In this document: positions 24,591-36,773 of the stretch, in pieces
How the letters are laid out: every line of letters begins with the position of its first letter
How positions within the stretch are numbered: the first letter of the stretch is position 1
Source of the DNA: Syngnathus acus
Taxonomy: Eukaryota; Chordata; Actinopteri; Syngnathiformes; Syngnathidae
Assembly: GCF_901709675.1 (NCBI RefSeq)
Contig: NC_051099.1
Location: forward strand, 3,348,001-3,412,000
Reading direction: 5' to 3'
Length of the DNA: 64,000 nucleotides
Notes under the pieces: model-generated
Databases searched by the model: none
The model's input: the letters and a program-made list of their open reading frames with translations, nothing else
What the model was told of the DNA's origin: nothing
Translations under genes and position numbers: made by a program

Positions 24591-25899
24591 AGAAACAGAC
24601 CCTCCATTGTTGTTTACTGCATGGCCTTAAACTACACTCGCTATCAGGTTACCCTTTCACAACAAAGCGTGCTAAACTGGACCGACGACCCGATGTAGAG
24701 GAAATAACTCAAGGACTCGTGTGTGAAATTCAACAGGAAGTCAGGAAGACATTTCTATTTTAAGCAGCCATTTTGAGCTAAACTCAAATCTTTTTCAGGG
24801 CCTCGGAATTCTTAAATGGTCAATGAAAGTCCAGTTGGTCAAAGTCTGCTCTCACAGGATGCACAAAAGAATCTCAGGCACCTGAAATGTTTACAGTTTG
24901 TTTGACACCAAAAAGAGAGCACCTTTCTAAAGCTTTTGTGTTTGCACAACAAGATTTGTTCATGGACTTGAACGTTGCCTGTCGATATTGCCGCAACTGG
25001 TGTTATGGAACAAAAGGTCACTCAAGCGGAGGACAATGCTCCCCATTTTATTTTTTTGTGTAGTCACTTGTGCAAGCCGTTTTCCAGATTGATGTTTTCA
25101 CAGGTACAAAGCTTTTTTTTCTTATCACCTATTTTATTTCCCGATATACCCGAATGCCTCACGAGTGATCCTGACTTTTGTGTTTTGTTGAGAGAATGCT
25201 TATTTATACATATATATATAATTACCAAAAAAAAATCCTCTTTATACAATTCATAGGAGCGTTTACGATGTCTTTTTGAACAAAAGGTCTTTGTGTGCTG
25301 CGTTTGTCACTACGCTTGATTGGAGCAAATTTCAACATGCAGGTTGACTCACCAGTCGTTGCCCAACTGTCAGTTATGACACGTTGACCGAGAGATTACA
25401 TACAATCCTGCACAATGACATCTAGTACAAACATTCTGTCAAATCTGATTTCCTAAGTTCATTTTCAACATTTTCAAAACAACAAGGAAACAATTTCAAC
25501 AAACAAAATAGTAGTTTCCTTGATTCAAATGAACAGTTGTAAATTATGAGCTACTAGTACAGAAGTGCTAAAAAAACACTTCTGGTTTTAGTGCTGTGTC
25601 ATGCCGATCTTATTTTGCAACACTCATAACCCAAAGCATTAGAAACAGCTCTCCCCGTGACGCAATGCAGAACCAATGAGAGTATACGTGTTGAGTGCTA
25701 ATAAAAACAGAGCATTCTATTTTATATACAAAAAAACTACACAAAATGTGCAGGTTTACCAATTAAATACGTCTGATCGTAAAACGGTCGAGTTTCTACA
25801 GCTTCCTGAAGAAGTCAACTTCCTCACACATTCCATTGACGGATGATGCTCTTCTGCGCATGCGCACTGCCGACCGCCCTGCCTCCCGCAAGTATGACG

Positions 25900-26048
25900 C
25901 AGTGCCCACTCCGCCCCGCCCCTCCCCGGTTCCCCGAGGTTTTGTATAGCGTCACGTTGCTCTGCAGCACAGTCGGTCTCCGCGGAAGCTCGGCATCCTT
26001 CTCCTTGGACCTCTTCTCGTCACTTCGCACTTCCCACCACAAGAGAAG
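25900..26048 (+). promoter_or_regulatory. Candidate distal aldoc promoter / 5' exon
   Basis: A GC-rich stretch with CCGCCCCGCCCCT-type Sp1 boxes and a TTGTATAGC element is followed by a splice donor (AAGAGAAG|GTAAAG, exon end 26048). It could be an upstream non-coding first exon of aldoc. It could also be a promoter of an unrecognised transcript. Inference from composition and donor only. Confidence 0.35.
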
Positions 26049-26843
26049 GTAAAGGATACATGTCTATCTGACCACAACTGCCAAGCGCCATTTTGTTTCC
26101 TCCCTGTCGTGATGCTGAGGCTTCATCGTGCCTAGCTTAGCTTTTAACCGTGAGCTAACTGTGAATTCTCAACTGTCAGCTCTCAGAAAAAATTCATCTC
26201 TGCGTGTCATTATCATTTAATGTGCTTCTCAATAGTTTGTCGTGGGCGAGAATGGGATGACCTTCAAGGATGACAAGGTGACCTGTTGCGTCGTCGTAAA
26301 TTAACAGCTCGGGCTCGATCGTGCTCGTCCAGCGATGCGCGCGTGCACGTGTGATGCCCGTGAGAAAGGGTGGCGTGCGCGCGAGTGAGTAGCTGCTCCT
26401 GAGCACGTAGACATCCTTGGTGGGGAAGGGGGCGGGGCCAAAAGATATACACTAGTAGTGAGATAATTGAGTATTTTTCAGAAGGTTTTCGAAATGTATG
26501 CATTGTTGACTGTGTGAATGAAGTCTATGGATGGCGCAGTGCAGAAATGGCGACTAAAGGTGCTGCGCAACAGGCTGCAACCCCCCCTCCACGCCCCCCT
26601 CCCATTTTTCCATTTGTGACACTGCGGACGCCCCTGCTGCACTCGACCTGTATCAGCCTTGGGGTTGCTTGTTTACATGACAGTGAAGGTCTTTTGTCTG
26701 ACAAGTCACACATTTTTGGAATTTAAAGGAGTCTGGGAAAAAAAAAATCCCCCCTCAAATTGCTAGATGCAAAATTGGGTGCACAAATCAATGTATCATA
26801 ACAGGAGTCTCAAGAACGTATCATAGAAAGTGGACAGGAATCA

Positions 26844-26880
26844 ATCAGGCCATTTTGTTTTCAAGCAGCCATTTTGTATA
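26844..26880 (-). repeat. Paired AAAATGGC module, copy 5
   Basis: GCCATTTT at 26849-26856 and 26868-26875, 19 bp apart. On the minus strand it reads AAAATGGCTGCTTGAAAACA then AAAATGGCCTGATTG, aligning with copies 1 and 2. Confidence 0.5.
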
Positions 26881-27654
26881 CTTTGATATTATCTCTCCAA
26901 TATTGGCAGATTTAAACATGCCGTTACCTTCATAGCATAATTGGTGTAGGCGTTTATAATGTGATTTGTCTCAGTTGGCGTTTGGATTTGCAAAATGTTT
27001 TCGCAACACTTTTGGAGCTCATACACTATTCCGTGCTTGACAAAAGATAGCTGCTATTTGCTGAGCGTGTGTTTCCTGTGAGCTGACGCCGCCGCCTTTT
27101 GTCCACTTTTTATCGAGTGTAAACAAACGGCTACGACCTGCATCGTGTGTTGTTTGTTACCTCACGGCGCTCCCTAAGCCGAGGATTAGCACGCAGGAAG
27201 AGCGGGGCCTGTTGGCCGGCCTCCAGGCCCGACTCACTTTGTCACCCCGTCAGCACACACACATTTCTTTTTGTGCCGCTCGATCCATTGTCTTTGCATG
27301 AATGCCCCCCTTTGTGTGGAACTCCATGTGGAAGTTTACTAGACTGCAAACTAGTCCAAATTGTTGTCGTTAGCTAGACGTGGAGTCATCGAATCTCATT
27401 TGTATGTCAACATGGTTGTATTGATTTCCTTTTTGTCATGAGTGACCTTCTGTGGTGGGCATTACAATGAAACGATTAAACGGCATGAAAGGAAGATTGA
27501 ATGAATGAGGCTGGGAAAAAACGAGGCAGCCGGTAGGGTTGCTGAGGAGAGCGCGGCGAGCCCAGCAGCATCCCGTTACGTAATAGTAGCTCCGCCTCGG
27601 TCTGCTTGTGCAGCAGAGAGCTTGCGTAATCAATTATTTATGGCCGAGCACAGC

Positions 27655-27740
27655 GGGGGGAGGATAAAAGCGTGCTCGCCGGCACGTCCTGACTGCTTGC
27701 CGGGTTCCCTTCAGTCACGAACCAGACGCTGTGTCAAAGT
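27655..27740 (+). promoter_or_regulatory. aldoc: Proximal TATA-type aldoc promoter and 5' untranslated exon
   Basis: GGATAAAAG (TATA-like, 27662-27670) sits about 30 bp upstream of a likely start near 27690-27700. The short exon would end at CAAA|GTTGGC (27738 or so) and splice to the acceptor TTTGCAG at 27852, which lies 5 bases before the ATG in good context (CCACCATG). Confidence 0.5.
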
Positions 27741-27857
27741 TGGCTTTTGAGGAACAGTCGGCCTCGAAGTAAAAATGCAGCTTTCTTCGGATGCTAGAAG
27801 TTGCCATGTTGGATGGGTGACATAAAGATAATGTCTGTGTGTTTGTTTGCAGCCACC

Positions 27858-29766
<1,909 letters not shown>

Positions 29767-30626
29767 TAAGCAAACATGTGACCTAGTTAGTCTTATATCT
29801 GCTCTGCTATTAAAACCTGTGGCCCTTCCTCCCCACACACTTCTCTATCCATGCATCACTGGCCTGCACTGTCTACTGAACTTCATTACGTAGATGAAAA
29901 CATTAGGTGTTAAAAAGCAGAGAAGGAGCACACTGAAAAGAGAGCTGCTGTATTTTTATGATCAAACAAATCAAAACAGATGAAAGTATTTTGGAGGTGG
30001 GACCAACACAAAGAAATAGGCTTTTTGTCTCCTAGCATGTGTGTGGGACCAAGCAATCAACATGGTGAGGCATCGAGGAGGCAATGTTGGTCTGAAAAGA
30101 TGCAAGGGACTCCACTAATCAGTCAACTTTGTGTGTGTGTGTGTGTGCGCGTGTGTCCACGTTAGCTTTAAATTGCACAGTTTTAATGTATACGGTTGTG
30201 TGTAGCTGTCAATATTGTGTGTCATTCCCCTCTCCCCAGGATTGCAAAGAAGTTCATTAAAATGATGCTTGGTTTGTGGGGACTCACTGCTGTATTGGAT
30301 CAACTGTGATTGTTTGTGTTAATATTGTTCTTGAAGCACTCGCTGTGTCAAATAGTTAAGACAAATAAACTATATTAAACTAAATAGCATGTCTGCTTGT
30401 ATTTTTCTGGGTAGTCTTTATATATATTTTAGGTTGCAACTTCACACAGTAAAGGCAAATTATTTGGCTATCCTTATTTTGTGAAATGAGTGGAATAATT
30501 TCTTATAAAATATGATTAAAATAAAAATAACGCTACCTTCTTGAATGTTAAATATATGCTATATATTATATTTTAAAATATAAAAATAAAAATCGGCAGA
30601 CTTCGGCCGTAAAGTGTTCCGTGGTG
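29767..30626 (+). other. aldoc 3' UTR and spacer
   Basis: 3' untranslated sequence of aldoc, with a short (TG)n run at about 30129-30158 and AATAAA at 30364-30369, followed by an AT-rich spacer. Confidence 0.6.
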
Positions 30627-30690
30627 TCGCGAGAATGTTGCACAACGTGACGTCACATATTTGAACACGTGACGTGTGACGTTGCGCACC
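30627..30690 (+). promoter_or_regulatory. pigs: pigs promoter with CRE/E-box cluster
   Basis: TCGCGAGA (30627-30634), a perfect CRE TGACGTCA (30648-30655), CACGTGAC (E-box, 30666-30673) and two overlapping TGACGT half sites follow within 60 bp, ending 16 bp before the pigs ATG. No TATA box. TCGCGAGA and CRE elements are typical of housekeeping CpG promoters. Confidence 0.5.
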
Positions 30691-30705
30691 CATTCATTTG
30701 CAGAA

Positions 30706-33447
30706 ATGGCTTCCGCGGAAGTGGGTGAGTACTTGCAGAGCGCTGCTTGTCAATATTACTTTCCATGTTTAGCCAACAGTGCTATTTGATTGTAGATTAA
30801 TAATGAATATCATATTTTGTATTATGCTCTGTAGATGACGTTAAACACTTTATTTGCCCGTCGCGCTTTGAAGAAATCTGGCTAGCATCGAGAGAAACTA
30901 ACCTCAAAGCTACCTTTCTTTTTAATGCCACAATTAACAACTTCCTGGGGATATTTTAATTCATTTTTAAAGAGAAAACGCGCAGCCGACTCGCCACCCT
31001 CTCTATCGTGGCCGTGGTCATCCTGGTGGGAATCCCTGTATGGTTGCGGACCACCACCACGTACCGCTCCTGGTTGCCCATGGCTCAGATTCAAGAGCTG
31101 GCTGAGCTGCAGGTCAGCCTTTGTTGTCTTTCTCTTCCTCACCCTCTGCCTCATTTTGACATTTTAAAACGTTTTGACTTGGACACGGGTCATAGCTGCA
31201 TCTGAGCACCGACGTGGAGGTGGTGTTTGTTCGCGGGACGCTGACACCAGAACAGCAGAAGAAGCTTCCCCTGACGCGCACACTAGATGAGGACCATGAA
31301 ATTGACAGTAAGTCTTCATCTCCTAACCTTTCTTCTATGGCGTTTTGCATTGTGTATTAACGTATTTAAATTTAAAAAAAATACTTTGCAGGAGAGACTT
31401 CTTTGACTTATAGATATGAGATGCGTTATCGCACTGCGACCATCATGGAGGAGGACGCCCTGAACCAGCCCACCGCTGATGGTCAGTCTCACATTTTGCT
31501 TGCATCATTTGCTCACTTAGTGGTTTGTCCTTTGAATCAAGGCCTCTTCTTTTTTTTGCAGCCATCGATCAGTCCTTGCACGCACTCAGCGAAAGTCCGT
31601 GCGGCTCTTTGGTGATTTACATAATCCCACTATCGTCTTTGTTGCTGCCTCAGGTTCAAACTTTGAAGTCTCTTTAAAAAAAAAAAAAAAAAAAAAAAAG
31701 TCCTTTAAAAAAAAAATGGTTGTGTATTGCATAATAAGAAAAAAAAAAAGTCGGACCTTTCTGCTAACAGGATGTGAGGGTTTACGTGGGCCAGCGACGG
31801 ACGGCCCTGCTGCGCGCCGGCGCCGAGACGACAGAGGGCAGGACACTGGATCAAGTGCTTGCCTATACAGAGACGCGGGTCAAGGAGGTGCTGCGGACGA
31901 TTTCGTTCAGCCACGACGACATCACGGCCGCCCTCAGCGACAGAGTGAGACTCAGCCCGGGACATCCACAAACCAAAGCTGACAGCATGAGAGCCTTCAA
32001 GTCCAGTCCGGGTTAGGAGCGCGAGCTATACATTCTAAAAAATACAGAATTCCTTGGTCACCATTTTGCAACTCTTTATAGGTTACGAGATCACCTTCAG
32101 CCTGCTGAATCCTGACCCCAAGTGGCACCGCGTGCATTGGGACATAGAGGGCGCCGTCTACACCTACGTCCAACCCATGCTCTCCAAACTCAGCCCCTTG
32201 GCCAATTTTAGCATTGACTCTCAGGTTTGTTTGTTTTTCTGTATGGAATCGACCAGATGATGAATCGGTCTGAATATAATTGAATTATCAAATCGACTAT
32301 GAATGAAATAATTTCTAAAGCGCATGTTGTGTTGGCAGATGGTGTCCTATTCCTTTCTGGGCGTCAACGCCAAATTCGACAACAACCACCACGCCTACAC
32401 GTTGAGCGCCGACAGCCTCGCGCACGTCATCAATCCCGTCGAGGCTCGACTGGGTAACTTGATGTTTCCTTTGGAGCGCCTTGACATGAGTGAACTTTGT
32501 TGACATTTTGCGCTCAGGCTCCAACGCAGCCTCGTCCAACCCGCTGCTCAACTTTCTGCTGTATGTGCCTGACCACCAACATTTGCCGCTCTACATCCTC
32601 GATGAGCAGAAGCGACAGTTTTCCTCCAACGCCTTTCATTCGCCGCAATGGGGCGGAATCATGGTGAGAGATGGTCTGCATTGTTGCCGTTAACATTGAC
32701 ATTAATATTCAAATGTCTTCCTAGATATATAATGTATTCGGCTTCTATGGACCGGATTTGCAAGCTTTCGACGTCAACATCAACATGACCAAAGTGATGG
32801 GCGTCTTCCTCGCACAACTACGGTAACGTCCCACGTCTTTAAAGAATGACTCAACGTGAGTGACATCACGACCCGCCCCCAGGCTGCTGCTGGGCGTGCA
32901 TCCCTTGTCGCCTCCCGCCGGATTCCTGTTGGCGCCGCCTGACAGCTCGGGCCTGTTAGACTGGGAACTGGACCGTCTCATGTGGAGTCGCACCGTGGAA
33001 AACATCGCCACGGCAACCACCACCATCACATCGCTGGCGCAACTGCTGGACCAGATCGAGAACATCGTCATCAACGACAACATTGCCGAGCAGGTGTGCA
33101 CGTGCATGCTATGTTTTGGGAGAGAGGAGAAAATATTTTTGACCCATTAAAGTCACTCTTTGCAACAGGTGTCGAATGCTGTGGCGTCGCTGCGGCTGGC
33201 GAGCGCCGAGCTGGAGTCGGGCAACCTGGCCTTCGCCCTGCAGTACAGCAAGGAGGCCATCCTGGCGTCGGAGCGGGCCTTCTTCGACCCGTCCCTGCTC
33301 CACCTGCTCTACTTCCCCGACGACCAGAAGTTCGCCATCTACATCCCGCTCTTTGTGCCCGTGGGTGTGCCCGCTTTGGTGGCGCTGCTCCATATGCTTG
33401 TGGAGGCGATCCGCAAGCGTAGGGACAAGCATGCCAAGAAGGACTAA
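30706..33447 (+). CDS. pigs: GPI transamidase component PIG-S
   Basis: Subunit of the endoplasmic-reticulum GPI transamidase, which swaps the C-terminal signal of precursor proteins for a GPI anchor. Twelve exons: 30706-30724, 30973-31112, 31196-31307, 31392-31481, 31562-31653, 31771-32011, 32082-32224, 32339-32453, 32518-32663, 32725-32822, 32883-33093 and 33169-33447, 561 aa (human 555). A membrane segment follows the N terminus (residues about 13-33, [16 protein letters not shown]). A second is near the C terminus ([20 protein letters not shown]), followed by a basic tail ending RRDKHAKKD. The large domain between them is lumenal. Words such as [25 protein letters not shown] and [15 protein letters not shown] identify PIG-S. 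Intron 5 holds a poly-A run (31678-31699). The promoter carries a CRE/E-box cluster. The gene converges with tlcd5. Confidence 0.95.
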
Positions 33448-33845
33448 AGAGGTGGGTGAGGATTGTCACCTTGTTAAGTTAAGCTTTCCCCGAAGAATGC
33501 AAAAACGACTTTTGGTTTTTGAAATTTGGAGAAAAGAACTAAAGGTACCGTACATGTTTTTTATTGGACAGCAAAGCATTCTGGGGTCTTTTTCTACGTC
33601 AGGGATTTTGAAATGCTTTTATTTGAGTGCCCACTGTGACTGTTCAGCACTACTACTGGTCTACTTGCTAAATAATGTCTTTTTTCTTCTAAGTTATTGA
33701 AAATTAAAATACTACTTCTAAGTCCTTATTTGTATTTATTTCAGACATGGTGTGATGAGACAAAAATAATTCTCCGTGTGCTATTTTGCCCATTTGCAAG
33801 GGTCCCCCATTAAAGAATCCAGACGTCTTTTAATTGTTACTGTTG
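33448..33845. other. Convergent 3' region between pigs and tlcd5
   Basis: About 400 bp separate the stop codons of the two convergent genes. Their 3' untranslated regions must be short or overlapping. ATTAAA near 33810 is a possible pigs poly(A) signal. Confidence 0.5.
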
Positions 33846-34632
33846 TCAAGAATCTTTGCACTTCTCCTGCCACTGTTTGAAGCGCATCCGACTTTTCTTG
33901 TATCCGAACTTGCCGATATCCACCATGAACACCCACGCCAGCCCGTACATCACCACGCCGCCCAACTTCATCGCCAAACTAGTCCTGGGTGAGGTCAGCT
34001 CGCAGTAGAACAGGGCAGCGCCCACGCCCACCCGCACGGTGGCAAAAAGGAAGATGAAGAGCAGGTCGACGGCGTCGCCCAGCAGGCTGTCGTAGCGGCC
34101 CAGCCGGCGCAGGAACCAGCGGGCCTGCAGCAGAGGGTTGGTGAGCTCGCTGCCGAAGATGACGGCGCACGTCTCGCACGCCGACTCGCCCGTCAGCAGC
34201 GCCAGCAGGATCCCGACGATGCTGGCGGCGTGGTGACCCATCATGACGGTGCCCTCGCCGCCGAAGCGTACGCACCAGGCCATGTCGAACAGGAAGTAGC
34301 CCAGACAGACGCACAGCGCGGACGTCTGAAGAGTCGTGTTTTCGCTACCTGGCAATGACACATTGATGTGTAACTTCTCAGTCCTGCCTAGCAACAATGC
34401 AAATGATGGCAAATGTGAATAAAAATGTCAAACCAGCATGTGTGAGGGGCCAAGGTCCTTCCACAAAGACCACGTACGCCGTCAGCATCACAATGACGAC
34501 GCCGTGCGTCAGTGTGACAAGTCGACAGTTCCACTCGGGCCCGCGCTGAGGCGAGACCCGGCACAGTAACGCATAGAGACCCAACCAGCCCGCCAGGCTG
34601 CACAGAACCTCCAGCAGTGCCATCGCCATCAT
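33846..34632 (-). CDS. tlcd5: TLC domain-containing protein 5 (TMEM136)
   Basis: Multi-pass membrane protein of the TRAM-LAG1-CLN8 (TLC) family, 233 aa in two coding exons: 34632-34434 and 34348-33846 (human about 245). Recognised from EVLCSLAGWLGLYALLC, WNCRLVTLTHG, GYFLFDMAWC, HHAASIVGI, GSELTNPLLQARWFLR and DLLFIFLFATVRVGVGA, in the order of TMEM136. About six membrane segments. Three in-frame ATGs lie together (34632, 34629, 34623); the third aligns best with the mammalian start. A clear acceptor (CCATTCCAG) just upstream shows that a 5' untranslated exon exists. TLC proteins handle lipids; the function of TLCD5 itself is not settled. In mammals it neighbours POU2F3. Here it is separated from pou2f3 by the telomere-like array and rcc1l. 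Confidence 0.93.
34397..34404 (+). promoter_or_regulatory. Octamer motif in tlcd5 intron
   Basis: ATGCAAAT, the POU/Oct octamer, in non-coding sequence between the two tlcd5 coding exons. Confidence 0.25.
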
Positions 34633-34713
34633 AAACTCACTGGAATGGTAACAGATTTTCAATTTTAGGCTGTTTGCTGTCAACATACAGTAAATCTCAA
34701 CCTGTTGGTACAC

Positions 34714-34729
34714 AAGCTCCCTCTAGTGG
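34714..34729 (-). promoter_or_regulatory. CTCF-like motif upstream of tlcd5
   Basis: The minus strand reads CCACTAGAGGGAGCTT, matching the first half of the CTCF core well and the second half partly. Confidence 0.4.
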
Positions 34730-35141
34730 TATTTGAAAGAAACTGCCCAAATACAGTTCAGTTGTATTTAGCTTGAAATTGACACTGCAGTTCAATTTGT
34801 ACATTAAAGGTTAGTTGGAAAACTCTCACCATAATGATATGTTCCTTCATAAAGTAGCGTCAGGATGCTTGAAGATCATGTTTCTGACAGGAAGAACCTT
34901 GTGCACCACGCATCCCCATGTTCACCTTCTTCCAAAGGTGATCCTCTTAAAGGATTATTGTCTCTGCTTGTCTGCTAGCAGACACACGGTGCTTGGAGCT
35001 CAACTCAGATGAAATGACCAATTGATAGCTAACTATTAAATCTAAGTGTTTTTCTACTTTTTTCCATTTTTATTCAATTTTAATTCATTTTGAATTATGA
35101 GAATAAAGAGGTCCAGAATAAATAATAATAAAAGTACATCT

Positions 35142-35230
35142 CAAATATATATAATTGACAATTATTCTCAAATCATCTCTTAAGCTCCCAAGAGAGCAAG
35201 GAAAAACTAAAAAAAAACCTACTAAAAGAA
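35142..35230 (+). repeat. Left inverted repeat bounding the telomere-like array
   Basis: About 89 bp whose reverse complement recurs at 36683-36773, with one small indel. Shared words include ATAATTGACAATTATTCTCA, CTTAAGCTCCCAAGAGAGCA and AGGAAAAACTAAAAAAAAA. The telomere-like array begins immediately at its inner edge. Confidence 0.85.
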
Positions 35231-36351
35231 TAGTTAGAGCTAACCCTAACCCTAACCCTAGCTCTAACCCTAACCCTAGCTCTAACCCTAGCTCTAGCTC
35301 TAACCCTAGCTCCAACCGTAACCCTAGCTCCAACCCAAACCTTAACCCTAGCTCTAACCCTAACCCTAGCTCTAACCCTAGCCCTAACCCTAGCTCTAAC
35401 CCTAACCCTAGCTCTACGCCTAGCTCTAACCCTAGCTCTAACCCTAACCCTAGCTCTAACCCTAGCTCTAACCCTAACCCTAGCTCTAGCTCTAACCCTA
35501 GCTCTAACCCTAGCTCTAACCCTAGCTCTAACCCTAGCTCTACGCCTAGCTCTAACCCTAACCCTAGCTCTAACCCTAACCCTAACCCTAGCTAGGGTTA
35601 GAGCTAACCCTAACCCTAGCTCTAACCCTAACCCTACTCTAACCCTAACCCTAGCTCTAACCCTAACCCTAACCCTAGCTCTAACCCTAAACCTAGCTCT
35701 AACCCTAAACCTAGCTCTACGCCTAGCTCTAACCCTAATCCTAGCTCTAGCTCTAACGCTAGCTCTAACCCTAACCCTAGCTCTAGGTCTAACCCTAACC
35801 CTAACCCTAACCCTAGCTCCAACCGTAACCCTAGCTCCAACCCAAACCTTAACCCTAGCTCTAACCCTAACCCTAGCTCTAACCCTAGCCCTAACCCTAG
35901 CCCTAACCCTAGCTCTACGCCTAGCTCTAACCCTAGCTCTAACCCTAACCCTAGCTCTAACCCTAACCCTAGCTCTAACCCTAAACCTAGCTCTAACCCT
36001 AAACCTAGCTCTACGCCTAGCTCTAACCCTAATCCTAGCTCTAGCTCTAACCCTAGCTCTAACCCTAACCCTACTCTAACCCTAACCCTAACCCTAGCTC
36101 TAACCCTAACCCTAACCCTAACCCTAACCCTAGCTCTAACCCTAAACCTAGCTCTAACCCTAAACCTAGCTCTACGCCTAGCTCTAACCCTAATCCTAGC
36201 TCTAGCTCTAACGCTAGCTCTAACCCTAACCCTAGCTCTAGGTCTAACCCTAACCCTAGCTCTAGCTCTAATCCTAACCCTAGCTCTAACCCTAACCCTA
36301 GCTCTACGCCTAGCTCTAACCCTAGCTTCTAAACCTAACCCTAAACTTTAG
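35231..36351 (+). repeat. Degenerate telomere-like array (CCCTAA / CCCTAGCTCTAA)
   Basis: About 1.1 kb made of the vertebrate telomere unit CCCTAA mixed with the variant CCCTAGCTCTAA. A recurring rare segment CTCTACGCCTAGC appears at about 35412, 35541, 35716, 35914, 36011, 36172 and 36302. Longer blocks repeat about 450-510 bp apart, which shows higher-order amplification. At 35586-35597 the unit flips (CCCTAGCTAGGG), making a head-to-head junction followed by GTTAGAGC. The Asn-Pro-Ser-Ser and Glu-Leu-Gly open frames across it are artefacts of the 6-bp period. Confidence 0.93.
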
Positions 36352-36421
36352 GGAGGTGTATGGTTATATGGGGCAGCACACGAGCAACTGTGTTGCAAAT
36401 TTCCTATGATAAAATGTTTAG

Positions 36422-36483
36422 AGATTCGAACCCGGGTTGCTGGGGTGAAAGCCCAGAGTACTAACCATTACACTATGGAAGCC
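36422..36483 (-). pseudogene. tRNA-Glu(UUC)-like relic
   Basis: Read on the minus strand: acceptor-like GGCTTCCA, A-box TAGTGTAATGG, anticodon arm CTGGG-CTTTCAC-CCCAG (anticodon TTC), and B-box GGGTTCGAATC. The 3' half of the T stem and the acceptor stem do not pair, and no CCA-proximal end is seen. TTTT follows shortly after. The backbone also resembles tRNA-Gln. It is best read as a truncated tRNA pseudogene or the head of a tRNA-derived SINE, not as a functional tRNA. Confidence 0.6.
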
Positions 36484-36544
36484 TCGTTGATGTTGTCTTG
36501 AATATATATGCTTTTATGGAGTAGCTCACAACCGAATAGATCAC

Positions 36545-36615
36545 TGGCAGCCCAACCTTTTTTGCGCCACGGACCGGTTACGTGTCAGAAATATTTTCGC
36601 GGACCGGCCTTTAGA
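36545..36615 (+). mobile_element. Possible hAT-type terminal fragment
   Basis: CAGCCCAACCTTTTTTGCGC followed by CACGGACCGGTT and a second CGCGGACCGG. The start resembles the CAG-GTTCCCAACCTTTTT ends of hAT transposons. Only one end is visible, so confidence is low. Confidence 0.3.
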
Positions 36616-36682
36616 TGAATAACTAATACATTTATAATAAATATATAAATACGATGAAATAAAATGATACGACTATTTCTTT

Positions 36683-36773
36683 CTTTTAGTATTTTTTTTT
36701 AGTTTTTCCTTGCTCTCTTGGGAGCTTAAGATCAGGGGATGCTTTGAGAATAATTGTCAATTATATATATTTG
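36683..36773 (-). repeat. Right inverted repeat bounding the telomere-like array
   Basis: Partner of 35142-35230, in opposite orientation, with about 6 extra bp near GCATCCCCTGATC. Together they enclose a 1.45-kb interior with the telomeric array, the tRNA-like relic and a hAT-like fragment. Confidence 0.85.

Larger units (their letters stand above)
24493..27640 (+). other. rskr 3' region and aldoc upstream region
   Basis: No coding exon seen in 3.1 kb. It contains rskr 3' sequence, two complete AAAATGGC-type modules (24551, 26844) and one single half (24767-24774). A GC-rich promoter-like island lies at about 25850-26050, and an AT-rich remainder follows. A minisatellite or transposon boundary was not evident. 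Confidence 0.5.

Noticed and set aside
35155-35840. 146-residue Asn-Pro-Ser-Ser and Glu-Leu-Gly-Leu open frames
   Set aside because: Periodic translation of the telomere-like array; a 6-bp unit without stops stays open in several frames.
35231-36351. CRISPR array
   Set aside because: The repeats are contiguous 6-12 bp units without spacers, in a vertebrate genome.
36422-36483. Functional tRNA gene
   Set aside because: The T stem and acceptor stem cannot pair in the 3' half, so it is called a relic.
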